A stretch of DNA of 64,000 nucleotides, taken from the NCBI RefSeq assembly GCF_964340395.1, contig NC_135568.1, positions 9,239,276 to 9,303,275 on the forward strand, read 5' to 3'. The position numbers were made by a program, and so were the translations under genes. This stretch comes from Glandiceps talaboti. Lineage: Eukaryota > Hemichordata > Enteropneusta > Spengelidae. Below the pieces are notes generated by a model, which ran no database searches, was not told where the DNA came from, and saw only the letters and a program-made list of their open reading frames with translations. Positions 40,248 through 55,200 of this stretch are shown piece after piece. Each line of letters starts with the position of its first letter. The first letter of the stretch is position 1.

Positions 40248-43200
40248 CCAACCGCAACCACTGCCTCAGCAAAACATGGCAGTGCAGCAGGAACAAAAGC
40301 AGCAGCCATCTAGCCCACCATCTGTACAGACGCAAGCTGCAGCAGCACAAGCTGCACCTGAAAGTGATCCTGATGAAGGGTTGACATGGTTACAGAAACA
40401 GCAGAAGAAGCTTGAACAAAGGAGGCTGCAAGAGAAAGAGAAGCAACAACCTAGTGGTACAACCACTACAACTGTAACAAAATATCAATACAGGACTCAA
40501 GCAGACAAAACAGGTTATACACCTCCTCTTTCACCTTACAGTAATCAGCCAACACGTGATGTTACAACTCAGAAAATTACAACTCAATATTCACCAGGAC
40601 AATATAAACCAGTATCACCATCACAGTTTAGTTATAAGTACAGCACACCACAGACCCCATCACCACGCCAGGTTTATGACACGCCAACATCACAAATTGC
40701 AAGTATGGATGATATTGACTTAGATCAACTTGAAGCTCTTGCTCAGTCTTTGCAAGAAGAATCATTGGCTCTGGATCAGTTGTCAAGTGCACCAACATCA
40801 CCACGAGTTAGTAATAGTGTGCAGACCACTGAATGGCAGAGTCATGGCAGACCTCTGGCGCGGCAACACTCAGACAGAACCTATGATAGACAAGAGCCAA
40901 GAATCCCTCAAATGAGACCGTATTCTCCATATGAGATGGACACAAAGGTGAAAAATCTTCCTCCACCAAGTCCAAGGTTTGGGAAGAGTGAGCAAGTAAG
41001 AGTGTTGCCAAGGGGTGTACCAGATGGCATCATGTCTCACCAAGGCCAGGATAGTGTTGTCACACATCATGTTCATCGGGAATACCATACTATAGAAGAG
41101 CCTGCACCACAAGGACACACTCACACCAGACCAGTCCATCAACAAACACCAGTAACGGTGAAAGAAGATGTCGTAGTGACTGGTCCAATGCATGGATGGT
41201 TGTTCAGTGCACCACCACCAGCAAGGTAAAGAAAATAATACTTCCTTTCTATTTGAAAGCCCCAGTAGCTGTAACAGGAACAGTTGTTATAAACCTTCGA
41301 TTAGCATTTTCAATTTACTTTGTGTTTGTTTAACTTCTTGCTAAATAAGTCCAACCCGTTCATGTTCACCATGCACACACAGGTATCTGTTCCGCCAGTG
41401 ACTACATCTAGTTCGGCGAATCATTTGGAGTAAAAGTTTGCATTGGCTAAAACAGAACAGCTACAAGGGCTTAAACTTTTAGTTTATCCCATATGTAAAG
41501 ATTATTCCAAGTAGTGTTAAGAAGTGAACATTATTGTCCTCGTAATGTTTGCGGTATTAAATTCATGTTCATATAGTATTATTATTAATTCTGTTCTGCT
41601 CAGTTCTTTATATCAGTTTACTTGTCTTTTAGTTGAAGTATGAGGCAAATTATGAGGGAGTATCATCATTTAAACCCCTGTCATTGTCTCTTGTACGTCA
41701 CTTGCGTCTTGTCAGATTATGCACAGAGGCCAAAATAACAGAATAGCAGTTTTACTCAGGAATGGGTCAAACATCTGTTATTGTTATCAAGTTTTATGTT
41801 TATATATGATGTCAATATTGCAGTTTTGAAATAATTCATATTTGACCCATTCACCTAGAAATAATGATAAAAATTCATGATTGCATGATATCATTCAGTG
41901 TAACTTGTCAGTCTATCTATTGTTCTATAGTGTTTCTTATCTGTGTTTTTCTTTTGTCATGATTTGTTCACCTGGGATCTGCTATTTACCATCATGTTAT
42001 TACATCACCAAAAACAGTAAAGTCAATTGGCTTTTAACTGTACCCTTTTCCAATGCAGTTGTTAATAATACATGATTGTACAAGGTTCAAATTACCTGGT
42101 CAGTGCATAGTTTTGACCGTATATTGACATTTTGGAGTAAGGGGAGTAAGGGTAGAGTAACACCCTGGAGTATGACACCTGCTGGGCAGGATCGCGTTAT
42201 TTTGCCTCTGTTTCTCATGACCCAACAGAACCTTATTTTGTTTTTCAGCACTGACCTTTCATTTAAGAATGTCCACCATGGACCTTTTTCTCATCAGTGA
42301 CTAGTATAGCTAACCACACAATTATAGAAACCAAACAATTAGAACTTAAAGAGAAAGTGAACCTGCTTTTTCGTTGCTTAGCAAATCCAATATTATTTGG
42401 TGGTCGTGATGAAAAACTACTTGAGAAAGATTACCCTGCATAGTTTTACCATGGTGGTCACATTGTCAGATCATGTCTGGCATTAATCACTTTGTCATCA
42501 CAAGACAAATGGCCATTCTTTAGTTTGTTGGCAATTTATTTAATTCATGGAATGACTTCTATTCAAGGTACATGCCAATCAACATTGCAGCTGGGTATAT
42601 GAATGACTATGTTACATGTGACATACTTGATGGAAAAAATCATCATCATTTTTCGTATATGGTGATTTTTTACCCACCTTTTTACATTTTATCATCGACA
42701 AGGAAGTCTTCTTTGAAATGAGTCTAAAATAATGTTTAGATATGGAAAAAAAAGTTCAAAACTGTGAAATTTGTTCAAATAATTCAAGCTAGCTGGAAAA
42801 GGGTTGTTGCCCAATTGATCATTACTGAAAATCTATCATAATACTTTAACTTGTCAAAATCTATCATAATGCTTTAACTTGTCAGAAACAGAGAAACTTA
42901 ATAAATGAAAGCAAGTAAATTGGATTTTTCCACGGATATAAAGTTCAAAAAGAGTGGCAGTTCTCTGTTTGATTGCATACGCTAAGTTTACAGGAATGTG
43001 ATCAAATGATCAGGAGAGTGAAAGGTTAAATTTTTCAGACTGTAACTCTTATTGGTATTTAAAATTTCTATTGTTTCTCACACTGTGACTGATGGTTGTC
43101 ATATTCATTCCATCTCGTACGATTCTTACCATGCTTCATATTCTGAGAAAACTAAAGGTAATATACGGTGTCCTCCTTCCCATCTCCGTCTTTTGGTCTC

Positions 43201-46200
43201 CTAGCATGTCTGCATGTTTTGCCTGTGTGTGTTTGTTAATTGTCATAATCATAATTCACTACTTTGTTTACATCATAATAAGAGAATGCCTCGGTTGATA
43301 TTTTATCCCTTGTATTGTTCTTGTATCATTTGATCACTAAGTATTATGTTTCTGTTCTCAGATCTCTTGAATGTGATATGTATTTCATGACGGTTTATTC
43401 CACAGTTCTACATTTCATGGTGAAATCCTCACTTGGCAGCTATGCCACATGACTCAGCATGCAGTAGACAAACATTTGGAATGAAAGTTATGAGTGTTTG
43501 GCTCTGAGTTGTTTTGAGTTACAACATTTTTGGGGTCTTTGGCAAATACATTTCAGGTCGAGTAGAACTGCGCTTTTTATTGAACATGAATAATTAATGT
43601 TATTTTATATAGCGCCCTCAACTGAAATAGTGCTGAACCTTTCAAAGTGTTGTACTCTTATTATCCCAGGTACAGACCTATAATGGTACAACCCCTTATA
43701 CTTACTAAACTCTCAAGGGAACATACTAGCCATACTGCCCCTACATGCGCAAAGGATTAAATCCTTCACTTAACATCTGTCCTACCAAGTCCCCAGGTAT
43801 ACAGCTGAGTAGACTTGAGCACAACAGTTATTCAAATTGTGCCCAGATAGCAAATTAGAAAGCGTTGTTACAGTCGAACCAAAAATATGCAAATTTGACC
43901 AGTATTACTTTAAATGATAGAATGGTAGAGAGGGACTGTTGTTAATGGGAAATTGAAGGGATTTTTAAAGCAGTTTTAATGGGGGGGGGGGGATATTATA
44001 TGAGAAAGGGAGTTAGTGAGTCTGAGACTGAGACATTAAGTTACAATTGCAAAGGAGTTGGTCAGTTTCAAATGTGCTGTGGAAGGAGTTAGTGTGTCTG
44101 ACATTGAGTTTACAATGGCAGGGTTGATCCAATGGCCACTGTTAGCCAGTTTGAAACAATGGAAGCGTCCAGTTAGACTGTAAGACTATATACATCATGT
44201 CGCTCTGCCCTCACCAGCTTCCTCTCTCCCAACGTGAGAGGAGTTGACCGATAGGTGAGGGTGCCTTGTCACGGTGTACCTTAGGGTCCAGTAAGTCGTA
44301 GAAGGAGATTGTGAATCTGATGTTAGGAGACAGTGAATTAAATTGTCTAACATAGGACTCTTATCTACCTTTCTGGTATTTGCTAAAGACCTATTAAATG
44401 TGTAGTGTCAAACTCCCATATTCATGATTGTGACATCATTCATTCATCACCACCCGTAGCATGTCATCATTACCATAGAAACTGATACAAAAGACCAAAA
44501 CCAGAAACCCCAAGACCTTTAATCTCTAATATTAATATAATGCCTGATTGATAATGTATGGATATTAATGCACCTTGTGTTTAGATTTCAGTCATTTTAA
44601 TCTGAGTAGGTGCCATGGTTACTTTGATCTCTTTTATCTTTCATCTTTTCAGGCCGATCTATTCATCACCGTACCAAACTAGTACCCCATCAACATATCA
44701 CATGTCTTCCACTTTACCTCATTCAGTCTCCTCAACTACTGACAAGACTAACTCCTCTTACTCTACATTAACTAATTCAACCCATGCGATAACATCCAGA
44801 TCTGATACGATAACTCATCCAACCCATCCAATAACATCTGTATCCCATTCGATAAACTCAACAACTCATACAATAGCACCTGCATCCAGTAAAATAACAC
44901 CTACATGTACCTCGTATGCAACAATGTATTCATCTCACCCATCAAATAGGACTTTATATTCATCATTAATTCAAGTTCCCAACCATTCGGTAACACCGTC
45001 ACCATCATATGCCTCTCAAACGATGCATACTATATCAAAATCATCACTACCACTACAAAAAACCACTGAACCTCGGCCCGTATCAAGTCACCTTATTGTT
45101 GATTCTCCCTATTCATTAACAAAGCATGAAGCTATAAACTCAGAGTCAGTTTTACATTCAGCAACCTATCAACAAACTCAAGTACCTCAAGTTTCTAAGA
45201 CCAGTCAAACAATGATAAGCCAGACCTTGCCAATGTCAACACACCCAGGAAACTATTCGACAATTTCAACTGTATCAGTTGCACAACACGAGTCATCTGC
45301 AGTCAGCAACACGTTGCCACCTCCTAAGCCATATATGCCAAATGCACACAGTAGCACCAGCAATGTGCAAACATCTTCCAAATCCATTTCTACATCTTTG
45401 GCATATCCTAGCAACATACCATCCACTATCTCACCCTCAACTCCCTCTTTATCTAACCCAACCTATGACATATCAGTCACTCCCAAATCATACTATCACC
45501 ATCAGTATAGCTCTATAATGTCACCACAAGCAACATCATCACCATTAAAAGTCAAAGAAACAACAGCGCCCTCTATTGATCATTTTTCACCTTCCAGTGA
45601 TAAGGACTCTACTATGGCTTTGTCTCAGTCTATTATTTCTTACATCTCTTCACTTAGTCCTTCGTCTCTCTCTCCCCCTCGTGGAGGACATCTCCCCACT
45701 CTTGGGGACAACTCCCAAACATCATCTACCACGTTAACTGACAGGCCAGAATCTAAAAGCCAGCCAAAACCTGATGACATTGTAAAAGGAGAAACACCAC
45801 AAGAGGAACCTGATCTGAAGGGCTTGGTCAGCAACAGAGTTGCAAGTAAGTATCAGTTTTTCATTGATTCAAAATTTCTTCTTAGACTAAATATACGCAG
45901 ATTTTCATGACTTTAATTTTGTTATTAGTGTGCTTGATGTGTAAAAAACTGGAGAGTTTAGAAACTTAAAGATGAGGGTTTCAATCCCAGTCACATTAGA
46001 ACAATGTTATCACTATGGAACCATAAGGATTACATAGGATCGTTCCTTTGTTCTGGACCAACTTTTTCTGTAGCTCAGCCAGGCAACTGTTTTCCACAAA
46101 TTTTTTCTCAAGCTGTACCAGACAACTGAGTGTTTTCCATGTCTAGATTTTAGTCCCAATAGGAAGTGGGCCTGTGAGGTTTTAATTACATCATATATAT

Positions 46201-49200
46201 ACAACTACAGCGATCCTAGATTAGCACTCAAACAGTAAAGAATAAAGTTATGTTGAACTGCAAGAAATGGTGTGTCAATATACTATGATAATGTACCATC
46301 ATGATATTTGTCTTGCACATTAGGTATATGCATAGCTAGGCCTTCTTTTAGTTATCCAATGTTTGTATGGTAATACCATAATTTTTTGTTATCAAATTGG
46401 AAAATGTATGACTACATGAGCTAAATACATAAAACATCAAAATTAAAGCAAACTGGGTAGTCTCAACAAATTCAACTTTTGTGCATCTTCTGTTCAGTGT
46501 CTGATTATGTCGACAGGTTCAGAAATATGACGTGACGTGTGTTGAATGGAAGTAATCATTTACTAGACAGGTCTAATTCGATTTAATTTATGCAAATGTA
46601 TGCAAAATTATTCATTATAATTAGGTTATCATGCAAGGTTATTCAAAGATGAACTAAACTCAGAGCGCAGTCGACAACCAGAACGGAAACCTGGTCAACC
46701 TCTGAAAAGATCCAAGAGTGCAAGTGCTTATGACTCAGAGAGTTCATTCAGGCAGTACACCTATTCCAAAATAAACACTGCAGAAGAACAACAAAGAAGA
46801 GTACGCAGTCCATCACCAGAAGTTTGGTTACGCAACCCAGGTGGTCAACCAAAATGCGTAAGTATTGGTAATGTTGTGTGTAAACCAGCTGTTCATCATA
46901 AACATGCGAAGATTGGTCGTGTTACACAAAACCCAGGTGGTCATCCTTAATGCTGAAATATTGGTGATTTTACACAACTACCCCAAGGTGCACATCCTAA
47001 ATGCACATGTATTGGTCTTGTTATACTTAACCCAGGTGGTTGTCCCAAATATGCAAATATTGTTATTGATTCATATAACCCAGGTGGTCATCAAAAATGT
47101 ACACCATATGTCTCATTTGCAGAGTAATCAATTATAAATATACATATTTTATTAATACTTTTTAGGAGAACCAGTACTGGGACAAACAACACGGATTGAA
47201 GTCGCGAGAAAATGAACAAGAAGAAATCACTGGTACAACACCAAAGTTTCCAATCAGTCCTAAGAGGCCAAGGACACCGTATGCAAATATGGTCACCACG
47301 CCGATAGCAATTGTGGAAAGGATGGCAGCTCCAATGAATAGTAGTGCAGGTATGAGACACCCCCATGGTGAGAACACAACCACAGTCACTTGCAATGCTC
47401 CTTCATCCACCATATCATCTGTGTCATACTCAATCACCAAGACAGTAGGTATGTTGGGTTTTCATGTTTTATCTTTCACAGTTACGTAGTTCAAGACTGG
47501 ATGTTATACGTGTCACCTATTTGTACGTAAGCCTGATGCCACCTACCCACGTTCCTGCCCATGTGACAGCTGCTGTAAACTGTGCACCAACACAGCGCCA
47601 TAGCAACTATAGCTGTAGATCCAGCACTCACCGTAGCAACGCTCTCTCCCTGTCAATGTGATCTTGTTGTCTATTTGTGATGGTTTCCTGGTACAACAGT
47701 GATGCACCAACCACAGTAGCACACACTGTATGTAATAGAAAGCTTTCCTCATGCCAGACTGTTACCAAATTCTGTCTCTAAATTAAAAAACAGTATCACT
47801 CAAAAAAGGTAGTAAACATAGAACTCTGAATCTCCTCCACCTAGGTATTTTCATCACATTACCAAAACAATCTGGTTTTAGTCACATTATGAAATGTTTT
47901 TATGATGAAAACAATGAAATGGTTTAATAAAATTTGATTATTCGATTCTGAATAATACATATGTTTGTATGACAAATGTCAATTTCCAGATGGTTGGGTT
48001 GAGGAACGCTTTCTTAACATGTTTTGTTGTCGTAGCCCATCCAATGCTATAATACCTGATATTTCAAATACCAACTTTAATAATGTCACTAGTTATTATA
48101 CTAATTAATTTTACTAGATACTGAGGGAAATAAGGTGTCGATTAAAAAAAAGCCAGTACTAATAATTTATTAAAATACTAAATGTGTTATTCTGGAGATA
48201 TTAATATAAAAGGTTTGTGGAAGATTTTAACCCGAGAATGCCTTAAGTTTGTAATATCATAAGACTCAAACAACGTCATTTGAAGAGATGTGTGCCAGTA
48301 TCAACCCAGGTTAGATATAAATAAATAACATACATACTTAGATATATTCTTCTACTTATAATATGACCATAAACTTTTACTGAAATCCCTCCACTTAATC
48401 GGTTTTATAGTTTGTGTACATTATATTTTAGTTCTACATATAATAATTGACTTTATAGTTTCCATGGTTACATTTATGATGTTATTCACCCTAAACATTA
48501 AACAAGTCTGTGAAAACAATGATACGAAAAGTATGGATACAAGACTTGAGCTGATTGGCTAGGGAACAATAAAGGACCAGGTGTCTGTTTTTCTTGACCA
48601 ATGAGTAATAACGTTTGTAATAGAATGTTTTTAGGCCAGTGTTGGTATGTTTAGGACGTTTTTCTCTTGTTTTGGTTGGTAGAAAGTCATTCTATAATCA
48701 GTTTTAAAAGTTTTGAATTTAGATTATTTCTCTAATTTTGCCCCCCCCCCCCCAATAGTACCATTTGAACTAAAAGAATTTGAAGTCTGATATCCACAAA
48801 TTTGTTTTCTACATATATCACTTCTGTTGTCAGTTGTTCAAAGTTATGTTTTCTGAATAGTTGTCACGTGTTTGTATACCTGAGTTATTTATTTTTTACA
48901 ATTTATGATTTGATCTATTATAACATGATTTGATTTAACAATTTATGATTTGATTTGCCATAAATATGATTTGATATGTTATGATTTGACATGTTTACAT
49001 TAACGTTATGATATTATCTGTTATGAAATATGACTTGATTTGATAATTTATTATTTGATTTATCATAAATATTTTGTGTTATGATTTGACATGTTTATAT
49101 TAACTTTATGATATGATGTTATGAGACATGATTTGATTTGATAATTTATTATTTAGTTTTATATAATTGTGATTTGATTTATGCTCTGAAATGGATATAA

Positions 49201-52200
49201 TATTTATTATTTTTTAAAATATGATTTGATTTGATAATTATGATTTGGTTTACTATGTTTGATTTGATTTGTTATGATTTGATATGTTATATTAATTTAT
49301 GGTTTGATGTTATATTAACATAATTGATATGACAACTTACATTTTGTTTGGCTTGATTTGATTTGATCTTTGTACCATTTCTATATTTTTGCTTTACTTT
49401 ATGTTAATTTATGTAAATTTGTTCTCAAAATGATTGTTTACACACTTGTTGTAAGTTGTCGATCATACATTGTGCCCAACATTTACCATTCAAAATAATC
49501 CACATTTATCATTTTCCTTTACTAACACCTGCTATACAATTATGCTATTATTTCTGTTTGTTTGTTTGTGTGTGTGTTTGTTTGTTTGTTTGTTTGTGTG
49601 TGCATTTGTTTGTTTGTTTGTTTTTGGCAGTAGTTACTTACTGTAACTGTTTACTCTTCCAAGTGAGACTGCAATCCATTATACTTTTTCTGAAAACGTG
49701 CCCATGTCTAACTTTCCTTTTAATAGCTTTGGGGTGAGGTTTGGGGCATAGATGTTAACGGCCAAAGTTTACATTTCGAGCTACATTTATTGCTTGGCTT
49801 TGAGTCATTTCCTTGCACTAGCACTTGCATTCTATGACTATTTTGTTCTGCATGATAATGTACAGCAACACATAGCATCTTTTATACATTTCTCTAAATA
49901 TTGTGAACATATTTATTTTGGCTCTCAAAAATTTTGAAGAATTTAGATAATTATTCACATTGTGGATCCATTTTATTTTGGCTGATGAAAAAAAAATTGA
50001 CTACAGACTTATCATTTGTTAGTAAATGTATTGATTGTCACTTCACAAATCAGCCTTTGTTCACATGAAGTTCCTCAGAAAATATTACTCCAAAAGTGAT
50101 ACCATTTTCACGTTGGCTTACTTTGCTGGAAACATTTTGTCAGCTAGTAAGTTAAAATATGTTTAGGTCAAAAATACATATGTTCACAGGAAAATGTCCT
50201 AATATAACAAGCAAATGATAAGCTGTAGATATGAACTGGACTATTTGTTGTTGATTTATACTTAAAAAATTAAAATGTTGTGAGATTCTTCCTAATTTAC
50301 TTCGTATTACAAAGTAGTTTTGACGTAAAAAATGACTCAGAAATATTTTTTTTTAAATTTTGCTATTACTTTGATCAAGAAAATTCCTTCTCAGTTAAAA
50401 TCAAGAAAAAAAATCAAGTGTCACTGTAAAAATTTGTTTAATTGAGGTCAAAATGATACAAAAATTCAAATCATATTAGAATCCAATATGGCCACCGACA
50501 AATCCAATATGGCCACCGACAGTGTTAACTCTATGGGAAGATAAAAGATTCACTATTTTGAAAACAAGATGGTGAAACCCCAAATTTCTTTTATTATTTC
50601 AAAAGGACTAGAAGCAAGCTTCCATATGGTGTAAAAACTTTGATATTGAGTAAAATTCCTCCCCGAGATACATTCTACCCAAGTGTTTGCAGTAGCTAGA
50701 TGTTATAGTCCATGTTATACTCACTGCTTACATGCTGTCTACATTCACTATAACAGTTAGTGTTTGTAGAGCTAGGAAACAGTACTGCTGGATTTTACCT
50801 AGATGTTATGTTACTGATTGTAATATGCATTCTTTTTCCTCTAGATGCAACTGATTATTTTCCAGGGCAACAGGTTAGCCGAGAGTACCATCACCCACCT
50901 GAGCCAAGACCTGATGTATTTCAATACCCTGCCCATGTGGTTGATGTAGCAACCACCAATGAACAGCCAGTCATGAGACGTGACAAGGGTCCTGAGACAG
51001 TGATTAATGGTGGACCGCATAAACCGGCGCAGTCGTCAGATAAGAGGCCTAATGGATTACCACATATGATGACATGGGAACAAACAGACGTACACAAACA
51101 AGAACCAAGTCAACCAATGAAGGAACTTTATGTTGAGACTAGAATTCATGAGAGGAAGACTACACAGGAGAATTCTTCAGTTCCTGCATTATCTTTTGTA
51201 CCACAGCAATCACTGCCAACCATGCAAGACTCACGTAGTGGTACACCTCAACAACAACCCATGATATCTACTGTGCCACATAAACAGCAACAAACTGTAA
51301 CACAGCCACCAAAACCAGAACCACAACAACCTGTGACAGCTCCCCCACAACATGGATACCACCAACATGTGAGTGGTCCTCAATATGGTCAACCTGCAGC
51401 ATCGTCACAGCAAAGGCAGCTGATCACAACAACGACTCTACATCAATATCAACAACCCCAGATGTTGCCACCACAACAATCCCAGCAGCAGGTCTACACT
51501 CCAGTGCATGTTGGACATCTGACTCATCAACATCCAATGCCACATGAACAAGGAAAAACAGTTGTGGATTCAGGAAAAGATGTCCCTAATGATAGAAGCC
51601 CACCAGATGGATCAATGCTGAACACACAGATTCATATCCACCAAACTGTTCATGATCACCAAAAACCACCAACACTACAGGAACCAGAAAGTGTTGACGA
51701 TCGCCCTCTAACACCACTTCACATCACAGAAGACTCGAGTCTTAGTGAATCCAGCGAAAGTCCCCATTCCAGTAACCAAAGTGAACAGTCAACGTTACCG
51801 TTTCCAACATCGAATGCCATGATGAAGGAAAGACTGCAGCTGCAGAAACAGCAACAGCAGCAGTACCTGCAGCCGCAGCAAAGCCCGCAGAATCTATACC
51901 CAACATACAGTGATAGATCAAGGCAGCAACAGCAACAGAGTGGGAAAGGTATGCCACCAAATCCTTATCCAACCTTCAGTGACAAGCACAGAGGTCAAGA
52001 CTTGGACTATAGGTCAGGGCAGAGTAATTACACCATTACTACAGAAACAACTACACAGTATCACACTCTGTATGACAACAGGGGGCGTAATGCTGAACAA
52101 CAGAAGAGCCCAAATCTTGGAAGAGCTGGTTCTAAAGGGGTTACAACAAGTGGAGAGAATGTCGGTATTCTTGGTAGTAGTCCTAGGAGAGTGACATCAC

Positions 52201-55200
52201 AGGGATCATCACATGGTAGAGGCAGTCTTACAGGAAGGTAAGTCGGGATGTTACCATGGTAACACAGCTAATGTCGGCCATATTGTAAAAGTTTATGATA
52301 AAGTGTATCTAATGATGTATTTTCTTGATTGAAAATTTTATTCTAAATGAATTACAATTCCTGAGAGGGTAATAATGTTTGAACATTTAAATATCGTATA
52401 AAATTATCATATATCATAAATGAATTATTGGGTTTTTAGTAAAATACACAGAGCAGTGAAATAGAATCATCCAAGTTATATTTTGGCTTTGCCTTTACAG
52501 TGATAGAAGTGTGACACCACCACCACCCCCTGGCAATTTGCCAAGAGGTTATCCAAATGGTAGCTATGGCGACAGTGGTAGAAGTTCTCCTGTCAGTTTA
52601 TATCACCAGCCTTCACATCCTCTTGGTAGCGGAGGTTCCTTGACTGGTAAGTCGTCTCTCAAGTTGTATGATAAAAGAAAGTACGTCTGAAAACAGCAAT
52701 GAAAACTCAACACCCGTGCTATGAACATTAGAAAAACAGTTAGACACCATTTTGAAATCGTTATGGTGAATCAAAGTCACAATGCTCAAAATGTCTACTA
52801 GGTTTTTGCAATGTTTACTAATCAAAGCTATCGGTAGTTTTAAATTATTTTTCAAAATTTGAATTAAAACCATTGCTCAAGATATTTACATGTTTGGTCA
52901 ATTTTGTGGAGTCATGATGGGCGAATGGTTATAGTGGCTGGCTTGGAATCTGCAGGTTGCAGGTTCGAGCCCCATCGCTGCCTGCTGTTTGTGAGTGGCT
53001 AAAGTCCTTGGGCAAGATTTGAACCATGACTGTGCCTCAATCAACCCAGCTGCACAATCGGGGGACCTGGTTGGATAGAGGTTGCAATGTGAATGCTTTA
53101 ATCCTATGCACTTATAAAGGCTGCAATGGATTGTATGCTCCCCAGGGAGTTGAGGAAGTATAAAGGGGCCGTTGTGCCACTATAGATCTGTGCCAGGGGT
53201 AATAATTGTAAAGCAGCTTTGAGCACAGAGTAGGAAAGCACTGTATAAAAACTAACATTGTTAATTTTGATACTTTACTATTTGCATTATTTTACAAATC
53301 TGAATCAAAATCATTGCTCAGGATATCTTGTCTTTGAGAAGTTTACTACTTAGTTCTGTTTTCATTATTGAAATCAAATTATTGATCAAGTGAGATATGT
53401 AGGTTTTGCGTTTTCTGCTCAGTACAGTTTGCAATATTTGTCAAACCTGTATAAAGCCCAAGTATAGTACGTGCCTCGGCCCCTAGGTTGGTGAAAATTA
53501 TGAGATATTGCTGTGCCTGACCGCCTAGGTTGGTGAAAATTATGACCTTTTTTTTTGCACTTGATCCCCAAATTATCAATATGGCTGCACCATTATTCAA
53601 CATTACGTGACTTGATATTACAGATAGTGGTATTCAAGTTGTTACCACAAGTAGCCATGCTTCTTTTGTCAAGGATATATCAGCATTGTGGTATAAACCC
53701 AATATTTCAAGGGATGAAGGTAAGTGTGTGACAAACACTCCCTATCTGAACTCTAGACATATCATTACTATAAAATACAAGACTTAGTGCATATATACAC
53801 TACATGCACTACTACAGAACTATCTGTTCTTCAGACTGCCTCATCTTGGGGGGTTTAGACCTAAATGAGCTATATAAAGTTCATTAATTGAGCTTGTGTC
53901 ACGTTGTGCGATCGTCCCTAAGAAGGCATATAATCAAATGTTTCTCTTACTTCAATCCAGCAATTGCAACATTGAAGGATAAATCACCTGGTACATTTGT
54001 GGTCAGAGACAGTAACTCTTTCCCTGGAGCATTTGGCCTTGCTTTGAAGGTTGCTACTCCACCTCCTAATGTGGTGCAGAGTAAGAAAGGTAAGCAAGAA
54101 CAGACGAGATAATTGATATACATATGAATGTTTACCTTTGCAAAAGACGATGTTGCGACAATGATTGTTTTCTCTACAATTTTGTCATTTAAAATTCTCT
54201 CCCTATAACAAAATTCAAATATTGAAATAGCTTTAAATACTGCTCTCTACGGTAAGCATGAGTGTGACTTTGTTTCTCTGTTTATATCTTGTGTTTTCTG
54301 TCGATAGCTTCCTTTCGCTCAACAATGCTGCCCTCAGTGGTCAATCTGGAAGTGCTTTTGTTTCTTCATTTATCATTTTCACTGTAGATGGCTTTCCATA
54401 TCCTCAGAAAATTCTGCCAGCTGTGTTCAACCAGAATATACCTTTGTTTTTTATATCGTATGTGTTTGCCAAACATGAATTCCCTTATTTCTTTCTCTTT
54501 CTTTATAGGTGACATTTCCAATGAACTGGTCCGTCATTTCTTGATAGAGCCAAATTCTAGAGGTGTACGACTAAAAGGGTGCAATAATGAACCAACGTTT
54601 ACTAGTTTGTCGGCATTGGTGTATCAACATACCATTACACCACTTGCTTTGCCTTGCAAACTGATACTGCCTGACTTCGGTAAGTACTTTAATCTACTGA
54701 TGTTTGTCTTTGTCTGACTGTTATAAGGACAAATTATGCTTTTCAACAAAGGATAACGTTGAACCACACAATATTGTGTAATTTTTATCGAAATCCACTT
54801 TTTGGTCAAAAATGTTTGCAGCACCTACCAGTCAAATATCAATATACATTTAAAAGTGGATCTGTCAAATCTATTTTTCAAATTTGAATTTGAATTTCTT
54901 GATATAGAAAATTCTTGCTGAGATAGGGAGCCCAACTAGTGTTACCAGTTTATCCAGATCATTGAAAACCCTCAGCAGCCCTAACTTGAATGATTTTTTT
55001 CGCAATGTTGTTTCTTATTTGTGGACTTGCGGAAGCATGCATGATGAATCACCTAGTGATTAAAACTTTCCGTCATCTCACGATTTTACAATTTGTTGAC
55101 AAACAATTAGTCAGGTCTGTACCTAATGCACGACATATTGACATCAAGTTAATGTAAACAGTACCATGAATGAATTTGAAAGGTAATTCAGCTAATTAGA

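Noticed and set aside
47464-47661. Candidate extra exon in intron 18 with an upstream AG and a GC-richer sequence
   Set aside because: In the required phase it hits TAG at once. It would only be a poison exon, for which there is no evidence.
52930-53000. tRNA gene
   Set aside because: A and B boxes are present but the cloverleaf is not complete and a SINE body follows, so it is a SINE head.
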